A stretch of 64,000 nucleotides of DNA from Idiomarina abyssalis (GTDB taxonomy: Bacteria; Pseudomonadota; Gammaproteobacteria; Enterobacterales; Alteromonadaceae): contig NZ_FPBE01000001.1 of NCBI RefSeq assembly GCF_900116625.1, positions 1,036,369 to 1,100,368 of the forward strand, written 5' to 3'. Positions 1 through 8,618 of the stretch are shown here, piece after piece. Positions within the stretch are counted from its first letter, which is position 1; every line of letters begins with the position of its first letter. Position numbers and translations under genes: made by a program. The notes beneath the pieces were generated by a model, which was not told the DNA's origin, made no database searches, and saw only the letters and a program-made list of their open reading frames with translations.

Positions 1-289
1 TGTCGAGTGTGAGTTTAAATTCAGGCTGATTTTTATCCAGTTCGACTGCACGCTCGTAGTACTTCACCTTAGCAAAGGCTTTGTCTAAGGTATCTTGCTT
101 ATAGCCGCTTTCAATGGCTTCAGCTTTCAGGGCTTCAACGTAAGTGGCAAACTGTTGGTCAACCTGTTCACTGCTCTCTTCTTTCGCTTTCTTATCGGTA
201 TCCTGGTAAGCAAAAGCCGGCGCACTCAGCGTAACTACAGAAGCCAGACATAACGCCAGCCCTGTGAATTTTATTGTATTTGTTAACAT
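1..289 (-). CDS. Lytic murein transglycosylase (MltB/SLT_2 family), N-terminal part, cut by window edge
   Basis: This gene runs off the left edge, so only about 96 N-terminal residues are visible. The ATG at 289 opens a protein with a hydrophobic signal peptide ending near APAFA. A segment with DTLDKAFAKVKYYERAVELD followed by NQPEFKLT then matches the start of MltB-type transglycosylases, whose family hallmark is LDRxQPEFxxT. Such enzymes cleave peptidoglycan between MurNAc and GlcNAc in the periplasm and form 1,6-anhydro ends. No lipobox cysteine is visible in the signal peptide, so it may be soluble. The start codon overlaps the end of ycgL by seven bases, which suggests co-transcription. 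The catalytic glutamate lies outside the window, so the family call rests on the N-terminus alone. Confidence 0.75.
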   Translation of the reverse strand, partial: MLTNTIKFTGLALCLASVVTLSAPAFAYQDTDKKAKEESSEQVDQQFATYVEALKAEAIESGYKQDTLDKAFAKVKYYERAVELDKNQPEFKLTLD

Positions 290-531
290 TGAAGTTCCTC
301 TCGTTTCGGTGGCAACTGCAAATAGAAACCATCGTTTTGCAAATGTTCCTGTAGCTTTTCGACCGTTAAACGGGCCAACTGTTCACGCCCGGCAAGGTTT
401 ATTGTCATAACCTTTTCGGCGCGACCAAACTGTTCACACAAAACGTCAGGTACTTCTGTGAATTCATTACCGTGAGGCAAGTAAAGGTAGGTATCGGCTT
501 TCTTTAAGCTGCGATAAACATCACACAGCAT
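283..531 (-). CDS. ycgL: YcgL family protein (DUF709)
   Basis: An 82-residue cytoplasmic protein of unknown biochemical role. The N-terminal CDVYRSxKKxxTYLYL pattern and the late GFYLQLPP motif are hallmarks of the YcgL domain, and the length fits the core domain. A good ribosome binding site (AGGAG) lies upstream of the ATG at 531. The gene sits between rnd and the transglycosylase in a tight minus-strand run; ycgL, rnd and fadD cluster in related gammaproteobacteria. The function is not known and I do not assign one. Confidence 0.85.
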   Translation of the reverse strand: MLCDVYRSLKKADTYLYLPHGNEFTEVPDVLCEQFGRAEKVMTINLAGREQLARLTVEKLQEHLQNDGFYLQLPPKREELQC

Positions 532-583
532 GGCAGTTCTCCTGAATAAGGGCTAAGCGCACTAATGGTTAACAAATACTATG

Positions 584-1753
584 TTAACCAATTATAGCCT
601 GTAATTCTGCCCCAATTGCTTGCTTGCGCCAACCCATCATTAAGTCGGGTTGCGGCAAACGCTGTTGTTGCTGCGTTGAATACTGCCAGTGAAAGTTAAT
701 AACGTCATTAATTTGTTTACGTGACGCGACCAGGGATGCAGGTACCTGCAGTTTTTCGGCAAGTTCAGACACCACTTTTTTTATGGCTTTAAAGGTTGGC
801 TTATAGCCTTCCATGTCGTCTAAGCGTTCAAGCGTTTTTGGCAGTTCGGACTCAGGCACCTGCTCAGCTTGCTGAATGCAGCGAATAATATCCCGCCCAG
901 AATACTTCCGGGACATAGGCGCTAAGTCCGGAATTCGGCTTAGCTCCTCGTCGCTTTTGGGCATTCTGCGAGCCAGCTCAAGTAGCACGCCGTCTTTGGC
1001 TATAAAACCCAGTGGAATATCCCGCTCGCGCGCTTTATGCAAACGCCATGGCGTCAGAATTTTAAGTGCGCCCAGCTGGCGTGCATTTAACTGCCAGGCA
1101 TTACCTACAGCTAAATACAACAAATCATCCGGCCAGCTTTGTGTGCGTTTTCGAACCTGAATTTGCGACTCCTCGTACACAATATCCAGACAGCCCTTTT
1201 CCTCACACAAAGCCTTCAAATAAGGGTACATTACCGCCAGGTAGCTGGCGTCAGCCGCGGCATAATCCAGCTGCTCTTCGCTTAACGGGCGCTTCAGCCA
1301 GTTGGTGCGTGACAAGCTTTTATCTAACTCAACGCCATCAAATAAGGCATCGACCAAACGAGCATAGCCCATAGAGTCACCGAGCCCACAAAAACCTGCG
1401 GCTATTTGACTGTCAAAAATACGGTTAGGCTGACGGCCATTACTTTGCTGGAAAAACAGCTCAATATCTTCACCGCCGGCATGCAGGACTGTTTCAACGG
1501 AGTCATCTGCAATTAGCTCCCACAGTGGCTCTAAGTCGATATCGGCGAGAGGATCCACAACAGCCGTTGTGCCGTTGGCATAAATTTGTAAAAGCCCCAA
1601 CTGAGCATAGTAAGTGCGCTCGCGGACAAATTCAGAATCAATGGCAAACCAGCCAGCTTCTTTAGCTTGCTGACAAAGACGTTCTAATTCCTGAGTTTCA
1701 GTAACGAGCCGGTACTGGCGTACCGACTCGGGTAGGTTCAACGGCAGAGTCAA
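584..1753 (-). CDS. rnd: Ribonuclease D
   Basis: A 389-residue 3'-to-5' exoribonuclease that trims tRNA and other structured RNA 3' ends. The N-terminal DEDD exonuclease domain shows the FAIDSEF motif near residues 36-42, then HAGGEDIE and FDSQIAAGF. The third motif ends in [14 protein letters not shown]-type regions fill the C-terminal half. The length is close to the E. coli enzyme (375). The ATG at 1753 overlaps the TGA of fadD in an ATGA, which points to translational coupling. The family and the four acidic ligands are clear from the sequence. Confidence 0.95.
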   Translation of the reverse strand: MTLPLNLPESVRQYRLVTETQELERLCQQAKEAGWFAIDSEFVRERTYYAQLGLLQIYANGTTAVVDPLADIDLEPLWELIADDSVETVLHAGGEDIELFFQQSNGRQPNRIFDSQIAAGFCGLGDSMGYARLVDALFDGVELDKSLSRTNWLKRPLSEEQLDYAAADASYLAVMYPYLKALCEEKGCLDIVYEESQIQVRKRTQSWPDDLLYLAVGNAWQLNARQLGALKILTPWRLHKARERDIPLGFIAKDGVLLELARRMPKSDEELSRIPDLAPMSRKYSGRDIIRCIQQAEQVPESELPKTLERLDDMEGYKPTFKAIKKVVSELAEKLQVPASLVASRKQINDVINFHWQYSTQQQQRLPQPDLMMGWRKQAIGAELQAIIG

Positions 1754-3417
1754 GCGTCTTCCTCGTCGCGTAGCTCGCGGCGAAGTATCTTGCCTACGTT
1801 AGACTTCGGCAGTTCATCACGAAACTCAACCAGTTTAGGTACTTTGTATCCGGTCATGTTCTCGCGAGAAAAATCAATCACTTCACGTTCTGTTAATGAC
1901 TTGTCTTTTGCCACAATAAAGACTTTAACCACTTCACCCGAAGACTCATGCGGCACGCCAATAGCAGCCGACTCAAGAATTTTAGGGTGATCGGCTAAAA
2001 CATCTTCGATTTCATTTGGATAAACGTTAAAGCCCGAAACTAAAATCATATCTTTTTTACGGTCTACAATTTTGAAGTAACCACGCTCGTCAACGGTTGC
2101 CATGTCACCCGTTGCAAACCAGCCGTCTTTAATCGATTCAGCAGTAGCATCAGGACGGTTAAGATACCCGACCATAACTTGCGGGCCTTTTACTTCCAGC
2201 TCACCAGGTTCACCTAAAGGCACTTCTTCGCGGGTTTCAGGATCAACAATACGCACATCGGTGCTGGGTACCGGTAAACCAATGCTGCCAGTATAATGTT
2301 CAATGTCATACGGGTTAACGGTAACAACAGGCGCACACTCGGTTAAGCCATAGCCTTCAAGCAAACGAGACTTTGTGACACGTTCCCATTCTTCGGCAAC
2401 CGCTTTCTGAACTGCCATGCCGCCACCCAACGCAACTTTCAGGTTAGAAAAGTTAACGTCTTTAAAGCCTTTGGTGTTCAACAGACCATTGAACAAGGTG
2501 TTAACACCGGAGATCATTGAGAAAGGATACTTATTAAGCTCTTTCACAAAATTCGGCATATCACGCGGGTTAGTAATAAGTACGTTTTTACCACCATGCT
2601 TAATAAAAGTCAGGCAGTTCGCTGTTAACGCAAAGATATGATAAAGCGGTAGCGCCGTAATGATGGTTTCTTCGCCGTCACTCATAATAGGAGTGATGCA
2701 CGCAGACACTTGTTCCAGGTTAGCCACCATATTGCGGTGAGATAACATGGCACCTTTTGCTACGCCGGTGGTTCCGCCGGTGTACTGAAGAAACGCAATG
2801 TCATCACCGGTAACCTCAGGGCGCTGGTACTCGGCTATTGCGCCTTTCGCCATTGCCTGATTTAAGCTAACGGTCTCTTTTACATTATGAGAAGGCACCA
2901 TGCGCTTTATGTACTTAACAACAAAGTTCACCAAGAAGCGCTTATGCACAGGTAACTGATCACCAATTTGTGTGGTGATAACGAAATCAAGCGGAGCTTC
3001 GTCTTTTATTTTGTCGTAGGTGTGAGCAAAGTTTTCTAAAATAACCAGGGCTTTTGCCTGAGAGTCGACCAGCTGATGCTTTAGCTCGCGCGGAGTGTAA
3101 AGTGGGTTGACGTTAACAACCGTCATTCCGGCACGTAAAATACCGAACAAGACCACCGGATACTGAAGCAGGTTTGGCATCATGACCGCAACTGCATCGC
3201 CTTTTTTCAGCCCTTTACTTTGCAAGTAGGCCGCAAATTCGCGAGACTTCAAACCCAGCTCTTTAAAGCTCATTTCTGAGTCCATATTGACGAACGCCGT
3301 TTTCTCGCCGTACTTTTCTATGGACTGTTCCAGTATATCAACTAATGACGCAAAATGATCCGGATCAATGGTTTCCGGTACGCCTGCTGGGTAATTTTTC
3401 AGCCAAATTTTATCCAT
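1750..3417 (-). CDS. fadD: Long-chain fatty-acid-CoA ligase
   Basis: A 555-residue AMP-forming acyl-CoA synthetase that activates long-chain fatty acids with ATP and CoA at the inner membrane, the entry step to beta-oxidation. The AMP-binding P-loop [11 protein letters not shown] is at residues 212-222. The GYGLTECAP motif and the fatty-acyl signature region around [17 protein letters not shown] are present, and the C-terminal lysine lies in [11 protein letters not shown]. The length is near E. coli FadD (561). Its stop overlaps the rnd start. I could not identify a convincing FadR operator in the 88 bases upstream. Confidence 0.95.
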   Translation of the reverse strand: MDKIWLKNYPAGVPETIDPDHFASLVDILEQSIEKYGEKTAFVNMDSEMSFKELGLKSREFAAYLQSKGLKKGDAVAVMMPNLLQYPVVLFGILRAGMTVVNVNPLYTPRELKHQLVDSQAKALVILENFAHTYDKIKDEAPLDFVITTQIGDQLPVHKRFLVNFVVKYIKRMVPSHNVKETVSLNQAMAKGAIAEYQRPEVTGDDIAFLQYTGGTTGVAKGAMLSHRNMVANLEQVSACITPIMSDGEETIITALPLYHIFALTANCLTFIKHGGKNVLITNPRDMPNFVKELNKYPFSMISGVNTLFNGLLNTKGFKDVNFSNLKVALGGGMAVQKAVAEEWERVTKSRLLEGYGLTECAPVVTVNPYDIEHYTGSIGLPVPSTDVRIVDPETREEVPLGEPGELEVKGPQVMVGYLNRPDATAESIKDGWFATGDMATVDERGYFKIVDRKKDMILVSGFNVYPNEIEDVLADHPKILESAAIGVPHESSGEVVKVFIVAKDKSLTEREVIDFSRENMTGYKVPKLVEFRDELPKSNVGKILRRELRDEEDA

Positions 3418-3505
3418 AAAAGGCTCCGCCTCTCACTATTTATCATTATTTTCAGTGGCGCAATCATCGCATATCCGACCAGTTAATCCTAGTCGTTAAC
3501 AACCG

Positions 3506-4375
3506 CTAAACGTGTGATTTGAGCAATTCAGCTATTTTTTCAGGTTGTTCCATATGCACGTGATGCCCACCTTCCAGCGTTACACAACTGAGCTTTAATA
3601 CTTTATGCTGCCACTTTTCTAACGCGCTTTCTAACTTGTCATAGCCTTTACTGCCACGCACTACGACAACCGGCATAGTCAACTCTTGCAGAAGGTCATC
3701 GACAGCTGCACTGGGCAATCTATAGGGCGACGTTGCTTTCACTCTGGCATCTGCCCGCCAATGCCAGCGCCCATCTGAACGAAGTTCAGAACCGCGCTCT
3801 ACAATTAGCTTAACCAAGTCGGACGAGAAATCTGCCTGTGCAGCACGAGCATCCACTGCAGAGTCAAAATTACTGTGGCTGCGCCAACGTGGCGTCTTTA
3901 ATTTTTTCCGGCTTACAAAGCCCTGCTGTAACTGTTCTCTGGCATTGGTTCCGTCAGAGACCAGCAAGCCAAAAGCTTCGACTAGGATTAAACTTTTTAT
4001 CCGTTCGGGGCACAAAGCCGCCACAACATTACTGACAAAGCCACCCATGGAATGACCTAACAAGGTTAACTGCTGCCAGCCTTGCTGCTCAATCAACTGC
4101 CATAAGTCATAAGCATAGTCGATAAAATGATAGTAGTTACCTGTAGGTCTGTGGTCACTGTGACCATGCCCGGGCCAGTCAAGTGCTAACAGACCACCGC
4201 GATCAGCTGACCAATTTGCGGCCAAAGGTAAAAAGCTGTGGCTATTGTCTAACCAACCGTGAGTTGCGACCACACGAATATCGTTTGGGTCACCCCAACA
4301 AAGGCCTCTTACCGTGCCCCAGTCGAGTTCATAACTGACTGGGGTGGCTTGGTCTAATGCAATGCGGTAATCCAT
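3506..4375 (-). CDS. Alpha/beta hydrolase (serine hydrolase-like)
   Basis: A 289-residue alpha/beta-hydrolase-fold protein. The nucleophile elbow GHSMGG places the catalytic serine at residue 109. The oxyanion segment ATHGWLDNSHSF lies near residues 38-48 and the catalytic histidine is probably in EGGHHVHMEQP near the C-terminus. The ATHGWLDN pattern resembles the SERHL (serine hydrolase-like) group. There is no signal peptide, so it should be cytosolic. Its substrate cannot be read from the sequence. It lies between slp and fadD on the same strand, which makes an esterase or thioesterase role plausible but unproven. Confidence 0.8.
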   Translation of the reverse strand: MDYRIALDQATPVSYELDWGTVRGLCWGDPNDIRVVATHGWLDNSHSFLPLAANWSADRGGLLALDWPGHGHSDHRPTGNYYHFIDYAYDLWQLIEQQGWQQLTLLGHSMGGFVSNVVAALCPERIKSLILVEAFGLLVSDGTNAREQLQQGFVSRKKLKTPRWRSHSNFDSAVDARAAQADFSSDLVKLIVERGSELRSDGRWHWRADARVKATSPYRLPSAAVDDLLQELTMPVVVVRGSKGYDKLESALEKWQHKVLKLSCVTLEGGHHVHMEQPEKIAELLKSHV

Positions 4376-4386
4376 TATTTGGTGGA

Positions 4387-4965
4387 TTAATTGCGGTCTT
4401 TAGCAGGTGTACCAGAATTGTCCTGAACGCGAACACGCACCGGAACAGGGTAACGGTATGGGTAATAAGGTGAATAGAAGTTGTGACGGAACCAAAGCGG
4501 TGAGTAATCAACTTCTACGTGGCTTTTCTTGCGCTCAGGCTGCCACAGGTAATAGCCTGTTGCTTCAATAACCGGATAGGTATAAACGTACTCGCCAATT
4601 TTGCCTTGTTGCGTTTGGCCAATGGTACCAACAAAGCTCATTGAACGCCCTTGCTTATAAACATCGGGATCAATGAAGTCATTTACCACGGCTAAAAAAC
4701 GACCCTGGCTATTATCGCTGACCTCAGGACGACCCCAACGCTGCAGTGGAAAACTGACAATTTCCAGAACAGTATGGTCTTCGGCGTTGCGAACATCGGC
4801 AATAACTCCCCCCCAACGGGCAGGTTCACCGGCAACTTTCTCGCCCTGGTGTTTAGCGACTTTATAGCCAACTAAAGCCTCTTCGTTTTCACTGGCAATT
4901 TCATCAGGGACTGAGGAGCAGCCCACCAACACCAATGCCATTAATGATGCATAAATAATTTTCAT
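4387..4965 (-). CDS. slp: Slp family outer-membrane lipoprotein
   Basis: A 192-residue lipoprotein of the Slp (starvation lipoprotein) family. The N-terminus MKIIYASLMALVLVGC is a lipoprotein signal with lipobox LVGC. The following ARWGGVI motif and the EIVSFPLQRWGRP and GRFLAV segments are family features. The C-terminal tail is basic and proline-rich. I start at the ATG at 4965 because GAGG stands six bases before it. A GTG at 4977 would also be in frame but would put four extra residues before the signal peptide. Slp proteins sit on the inner face of the outer membrane and are linked to stationary phase and acid stress in E. coli; the exact role is unknown. Confidence 0.88.
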   Translation of the reverse strand: MKIIYASLMALVLVGCSSVPDEIASENEEALVGYKVAKHQGEKVAGEPARWGGVIADVRNAEDHTVLEIVSFPLQRWGRPEVSDNSQGRFLAVVNDFIDPDVYKQGRSMSFVGTIGQTQQGKIGEYVYTYPVIEATGYYLWQPERKKSHVEVDYSPLWFRHNFYSPYYPYRYPVPVRVRVQDNSGTPAKDRN

Positions 4966-4977
4966 AACAGACCTCAC

Positions 4978-5277
4978 TCAGGCGTAAACATCAACACCAA
5001 ACATTGACGTGATTTGTTCTCTTTTCTCACTTAACGCGATATTTTGATACGCATTGAGTGCTTTCTGAGAACGCTGTGGTGGTTCATCGTAAAACGTATT
5101 CAATGACTCCCACCGTTCCGCACGCCGCTGACTTTGCCGCACATTAGGGACAACTTGCCGGGACTCAGCAACTTCCGCCCGGTTGTTCCCCTGGCGTTGC
5201 TGATCCTCTGGCGCAGGCCTTTGCGGTGCCTGCTGCTGATTGTTTAGCGGCTGAACCGCTTGCGGATTAATTCGCAC
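4978..5277 (-). CDS. Small hydrophilic protein ending in DVYA, function unknown
   Basis: A 99-residue, glutamine- and arginine-rich protein with no recognised domain, signal peptide or membrane segment. The first half is low complexity (QPLNNQQQAPQRPAPEDQQRQ). The second half has a short conserved-looking part, LNAYQNIALSEKREQITSMFG, then the C-terminus VDVYA. A second small protein three genes away (8007-8282) also ends in D-x-Y-A. The start is a GTG at 5277 without a strong ribosome site, so it is uncertain. The gene ends 12 bases before the slp ATG, so the two may be co-transcribed. Confidence 0.6.
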   Translation of the reverse strand: MRINPQAVQPLNNQQQAPQRPAPEDQQRQGNNRAEVAESRQVVPNVRQSQRRAERWESLNTFYDEPPQRSQKALNAYQNIALSEKREQITSMFGVDVYA

Positions 5278-5343
5278 GTCAACGATGACTCATCTGTTAC
5301 TAAGACTGGTTTTATTATGGCGAGTTCAGTGCCATTCGGCAAG

Positions 5344-6027
5344 TTACCGACCCGGCAATTTTTTCCAGGTTACTTCATTACGTACATAAAGCGGTTCCAG
5401 ATGCTCCGCACTTACGGCTGAAACCTCACCTTTCACAGCGACTGTAAGCATATCCTCTGCCAGTGGCAGCCGACAATCGTTGCTGTATTTTAATTTTTTA
5501 TTCGGATCCAGCACGTCAGAATAGTTATCCCAACCAGTACCCGCCGTATAGAATCCTTGCAGATCATGCTCTGAAAACAAGTCCGCAGATGGCACCGCAA
5601 CAGCCGGTTCTGTTATAGCTTCCGCAACACCATTCTTGCTGCGATAAAGGCCGTAATAAATTTCGCCCATGCGTGCATCAATGCAGGCAACAACGGCTTC
5701 TGCACCATGCTTGCGTATAGCCTGCTGCGCTAACGCCTGCAAGCTACTGACTGGAAACACCGGCAGTTCGGAGCTAAAAGCCAGCCCCTGCGCCATCGAC
5801 ACGCCAATACGTACTCCGGTAAAACTTCCCGGGCCGACACCGACAACCAGCCCGTCCAACTGATTCAAGTTTGTTTCTGCCTGCTGCAGTACTTTTTCAA
5901 CAAAAGGCAGTAACCGCTGCGAATGCTCTCTTGGGCTTTCAATCGCTTCACTTAAAAAGGTGTTTTGCCACTGTAAAGCCACGGAGCAATTTTCAGTTGA
6001 TGTATCAACTGCTAGTAAGTTCTTCAT
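5344..6027 (-). CDS. tsaB: tRNA threonylcarbamoyladenosine biosynthesis protein TsaB
   Basis: A 227-residue ASKHA-fold partner of TsaD and TsaE in making t6A at position 37 of ANN-decoding tRNAs. The start MKNLLAVDTSTENCSVAL is the conserved N-terminus, and VGVGPGSFTGVRIGVSMAQGL is the family motif near residues 65-85. I chose the ATG at 6027 because it aligns with the family start. ATG codons at 6039 and 6051 would add four or eight residues. The reading frame overlaps the 3' end of yoaA by 23 bases, and yoaA next to tsaB is a common gammaproteobacterial arrangement. Confidence 0.95.
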   Translation of the reverse strand: MKNLLAVDTSTENCSVALQWQNTFLSEAIESPREHSQRLLPFVEKVLQQAETNLNQLDGLVVGVGPGSFTGVRIGVSMAQGLAFSSELPVFPVSSLQALAQQAIRKHGAEAVVACIDARMGEIYYGLYRSKNGVAEAITEPAVAVPSADLFSEHDLQGFYTAGTGWDNYSDVLDPNKKLKYSNDCRLPLAEDMLTVAVKGEVSAVSAEHLEPLYVRNEVTWKKLPGR

Positions 6028-7957
6028 TTTTGGTTTCATCTTTCTCTGCAACCTGCGCTAAAAATTCCAGCGCCTGATTTAAATCGCGGGTTCGTGACAT
6101 AGCCGGAAGGCTGGATAAAAATTGTTTGCCGTATTGGCGCGTAACCAGACGACTGTCGCAAACAATTAATACGCCGGAGTCGTCTTTGTCGCGAATTAAG
6201 CGCCCTGCCCCCTGCTTTAAAGCAATGATGGCCTGTGGTAATTGTATCGTGCTAAAAGCATCAACGCCACGTAGCCGTGCGTCTTCAACACGGGCATTTA
6301 ATAACGGGTCATCGGGTGATGCAAACGGGAGTTTATCAATAATAACGCAGCGTAACGCCTCACCACGTACATCGACCCCTTCCCAAAAAGAAGAGGTTCC
6401 CAACAGAACGGCATTGCCCTTTTTCGTGAAGGTTTCCAATAATTCTGTTTTGCCCGATTCGCCCTGAACCAGAATATCCCGGTCCAACCGGTCCCTTAAT
6501 ATTGTTGCCATTTGTTGCAGCATTCGGTGGCTGGTAAACAACAAAAATGTGCCGCCTCGGTTTACCTGAACGCACTGCTCAGCAATTTCTGTCAGCATTT
6601 GATGCCGGTTTGGATCATTGGCCTCGGGCAAATAACGTGGCAGACACAATTTAGCCTGGCTGGCGAAGTCAAATGGGCTTTCCAGCAACAGCGTATCGGC
6701 CTCTTCTATACCCAGACGCTTGGTAAAGTAGTCAAACTGGCCGTTAACAGCCAGCGTTGCGGAGGTAAACACCCAGCTCATTTTGTTGCGTTTGATATAA
6801 CCACCAAAGGTTTTAGCAACGCTTAACGGTGTCTGGTGCAAACTGACATGCCGCGGCGTGGTTTCGAACCAGAAGCTGTAACCCGTGCGATCCACATCCA
6901 TTAACTGACGCCATATGTAGAGATGCTGCTCGGCACGTTCATGCAAGTTATCCAGGTCTTTATTACGGCCTATGGCGGTTTTCATAACCTCGGTCAGCAA
7001 AGTCAGACGTTCCTGCACACGCTCTGCGACTTCCGCCACCTCCGGCTTTTTACGCCAGTCACGCCAATTGCCGCGCATAGGGTCTCGTGGAAACAGCAAT
7101 CGCCAGTCTTTCAGAGTCTGCAATAACGTACGAGCCATAGCGCTGCCCTGAGACAAGTCCTTAAGCTCAGTCATACACAAACGTTGAAGCTCCTCACACA
7201 ATTCGGATAATTGTCGACTGGAAACTGTTTCGCCAAAGTACTGGCTGGCGATATCCGGAATTTGATGCGCTTCATCAAACACCACAGTATCAACACTGGG
7301 AATCAACTCGCCAAAGCCCGTGTCCTTTAGCGCCATATCGGCAAAGAAAAGGTGATGATTCACCACCACAATGTCGGCTTCCATGGCTTCTTTGCGGGCT
7401 TTGACTAAGTGGCAGTCTTCATACACCGGGCAGTCGCGGCCCAGGCAGTTGTCCTGAGTACTGGTAACCTGAGGCAAAACCGAGGCGTCTTCCGGCAGAG
7501 CATTCAACTCCCCCATGTCGCCGCTGCGTGTCGATGTCGACCAACGCTTGACGGTAATTAACTGACTCTGAATGTCTTTATTGAATTGGCCGGCTTGCTG
7601 AACCGCCTGTTCCATGCGGTGCAGGCACAAATAATTTGAACGACCTTTAAGTAAGGCGACAACTTTTTCAGGCGCCAGCACTTTTTTTAGCGTGGGTAAG
7701 TCACGGTGGAACAATTGTTCCTGGAGGTTTTTAGTTCCGGTGGAAATAATGGCTTTACCTTTACCCAGCAGAACTGGAGCAAGATACGCAAAAGTTTTCC
7801 CGGTACCGGTTTCGGCCTCAACAACAAGTTGGCCTTTTTTCTTAACGGTGGCAGCTATGGCTTCTGCCATCTGCTGCTGAGCGGCCCGCGGCTGGAAGTT
7901 TGTAATTGCCTGCGCCAGTTCGCCTGTTGGCTTAAATACTGATAGAACTGTTGCCAT
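6005..7957 (-). CDS. yoaA: ATP-dependent DNA helicase YoaA (DinG-like, Fe-S)
   Basis: A 650-residue superfamily 2 helicase of the XPD/DinG type. Walker A (ETGTGKT) is at residues 49-55 and the DEAH box at 228-231. Four cysteines placed for a 4Fe-4S cluster are C111, C171, C176 and C182. The C-terminal helicase half carries TSSFWEGVDVRGEAL and QGAGRLIRD. In E. coli, YoaA works with the HolC (chi) clamp-loader subunit in repair at stalled forks. Here holD is also in the window, but far away. The length matches E. coli YoaA (636). It is the first gene of a yoaA-tsaB unit. Confidence 0.93.
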   Translation of the reverse strand: MATVLSVFKPTGELAQAITNFQPRAAQQQMAEAIAATVKKKGQLVVEAETGTGKTFAYLAPVLLGKGKAIISTGTKNLQEQLFHRDLPTLKKVLAPEKVVALLKGRSNYLCLHRMEQAVQQAGQFNKDIQSQLITVKRWSTSTRSGDMGELNALPEDASVLPQVTSTQDNCLGRDCPVYEDCHLVKARKEAMEADIVVVNHHLFFADMALKDTGFGELIPSVDTVVFDEAHQIPDIASQYFGETVSSRQLSELCEELQRLCMTELKDLSQGSAMARTLLQTLKDWRLLFPRDPMRGNWRDWRKKPEVAEVAERVQERLTLLTEVMKTAIGRNKDLDNLHERAEQHLYIWRQLMDVDRTGYSFWFETTPRHVSLHQTPLSVAKTFGGYIKRNKMSWVFTSATLAVNGQFDYFTKRLGIEEADTLLLESPFDFASQAKLCLPRYLPEANDPNRHQMLTEIAEQCVQVNRGGTFLLFTSHRMLQQMATILRDRLDRDILVQGESGKTELLETFTKKGNAVLLGTSSFWEGVDVRGEALRCVIIDKLPFASPDDPLLNARVEDARLRGVDAFSTIQLPQAIIALKQGAGRLIRDKDDSGVLIVCDSRLVTRQYGKQFLSSLPAMSRTRDLNQALEFLAQVAEKDETKNEELTSS

Positions 7958-8006
7958 AACCCTAACCGCTAAAAAAATAGACGCGTATTATGACATAGAT
8001 GTTTGC

Positions 8007-8282
8007 TCAGGCGTAGGTGTCTATATGTCCTGAAGATGAGGTTTCATCGTCATCTGCAAGCTCTTCAACTTCCGTTTGAGCAGATGGCTGGCCTTGCTGC
8101 TGGTGTTGCTCATTTTCCTGTCTTTGCTTGTCGCTGTTAACAGTCGAACCTTCTTCTTCATTGACGGCGCGAAGCTCTTGTATTTTTTCAACCTGGTTGA
8201 TTTTCATCTGCTCACGGGCGTGGTCCACAGGCACACGAGTGTCTTTGGGGATCAGCGGAACCATTGCATCAAAGTTAGCCAT
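8007..8282 (-). CDS. Small acidic protein ending in DTYA, function unknown
   Basis: A 91-residue acidic, glutamine- and glutamate-rich protein with no signal peptide or membrane segment. The N-terminal third (FDAMVPLIPKDTRVPVDHARE) looks structured. The middle is low complexity (NSDKQRQENEQHQQQGQ) and the C-terminus is SSSGHIDTYA. The DxYA ending and overall build resemble the 99-residue protein at 4978-5277, and the two flank yoaA-tsaB. The ribosome site is weak. Coding status is supported by an ordered N-terminus and the shared tail, not by recognised homology. Confidence 0.6.
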   Translation of the reverse strand: MANFDAMVPLIPKDTRVPVDHAREQMKINQVEKIQELRAVNEEEGSTVNSDKQRQENEQHQQQGQPSAQTEVEELADDDETSSSGHIDTYA

Positions 8283-8322
8283 TGCTTTTGTCTTACGCCT
8301 CTTCAGAAGGTTTGTTATTTAT

Positions 8323-8336
8323 TTGACTATACAACC
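8323..8336. repeat. 14-bp direct repeat, copy 1 (copy 2 at 8559-8572)
   Basis: TTGACTATACAACC occurs here, between the small acidic gene and the his promoter, and again exactly at 8559-8572 inside the his attenuator. A shorter version, CTATACAAC, is at 8416-8424 over the his -10 region. Each copy contains a TATACA that could act as a -10 element. The repeat may be chance, a relic of a duplicated promoter, or a binding site. Confidence 0.5.
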
Positions 8337-8386
8337 ACTGGTTAAATAATAACCTGATATCGACTGAATAACCAATAAGTTTACTC

Positions 8387-8422
8387 TTGCATTACATTTC
8401 TCAAGTGTTATAGTGCTATACA
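8387..8422 (+). promoter_or_regulatory. Putative sigma-70 promoter of the his operon
   Basis: A -35 TTGCAT at 8387-8392 and a -10 TATAGT at 8409-8414 are separated by 16 bases. An alternative extended -10, TGCTATACA, starts at 8414. Either would begin transcription about 25 to 40 bases before the leader peptide at 8461. It is placed by position and motif only. Confidence 0.55.
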
Positions 8423-8460
8423 ACTTAACGAAGTACATTTATTTCTTTGGAGCGTTAATC

Positions 8461-8511
8461 ATGCATTTTGTTCACAGCCACCACCATCATCATTGGAATT
8501 GTATGGCTTAG
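8461..8511 (+). CDS. hisL: his operon leader peptide
   Basis: A 16-codon reading frame encodes MHFVHSHHHHHWNCMA, with seven histidines of which five are consecutive. GGAG at 8449-8452 is a fitting ribosome site. A His-rich leader followed by alternative hairpins and a terminator is the classical his attenuation design: low charged tRNA-His stalls the ribosome in the His run and favours the antiterminator. The frame is far too short for usual gene calling, but its position and composition leave little doubt. Confidence 0.93.
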   Translation: MHFVHSHHHHHWNCMA

Positions 8512-8529
8512 CCGTGAACTTAATGTTTG

Positions 8530-8582
8530 GGCTAGCCGTATAAACGCTAGCCTTTCGATTGACTATACAACCCCCGAAAGGC
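8530..8582 (+). promoter_or_regulatory. his attenuator: competing anti-antiterminator and antiterminator hairpins
   Basis: GGCTAGC at 8530-8536 can pair with GCTAGCC at 8546-8552. Alternatively GCCTTTCG at 8550-8557 pairs perfectly with CGAAAGGC at 8575-8582. The two are mutually exclusive because they share 8550-8552. The second also consumes the 5' arm of the terminator at 8569-8578. A further GGCTTAGCC at the leader stop codon can pair with the 8530 arm. This reproduces the segment 1-2-3-4 logic of his attenuation. Confidence 0.85.
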
Positions 8583-8603
8583 ATCCACCTTCGGGGGTTT
8601 TTT
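8569..8603 (+). terminator. his attenuator terminator
   Basis: A 10-bp stem, AACCCCCGAA (8569-8578) with TTCGGGGGTT (8590-8599), is followed by a run of T to 8603. It lies between the leader peptide and hisG and ends 15 bases before the hisG start, with the hisG ribosome site AGGAG just after it. Confidence 0.9.
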
Positions 8604-8618
8604 ATTTTAGGAGCTGTT

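Noticed and set aside
8559..8618. Extended N-terminus for HisG
   Set aside because: It would run through the attenuator terminator and stands before the proper AGGAG site; the conserved start is at 8619.
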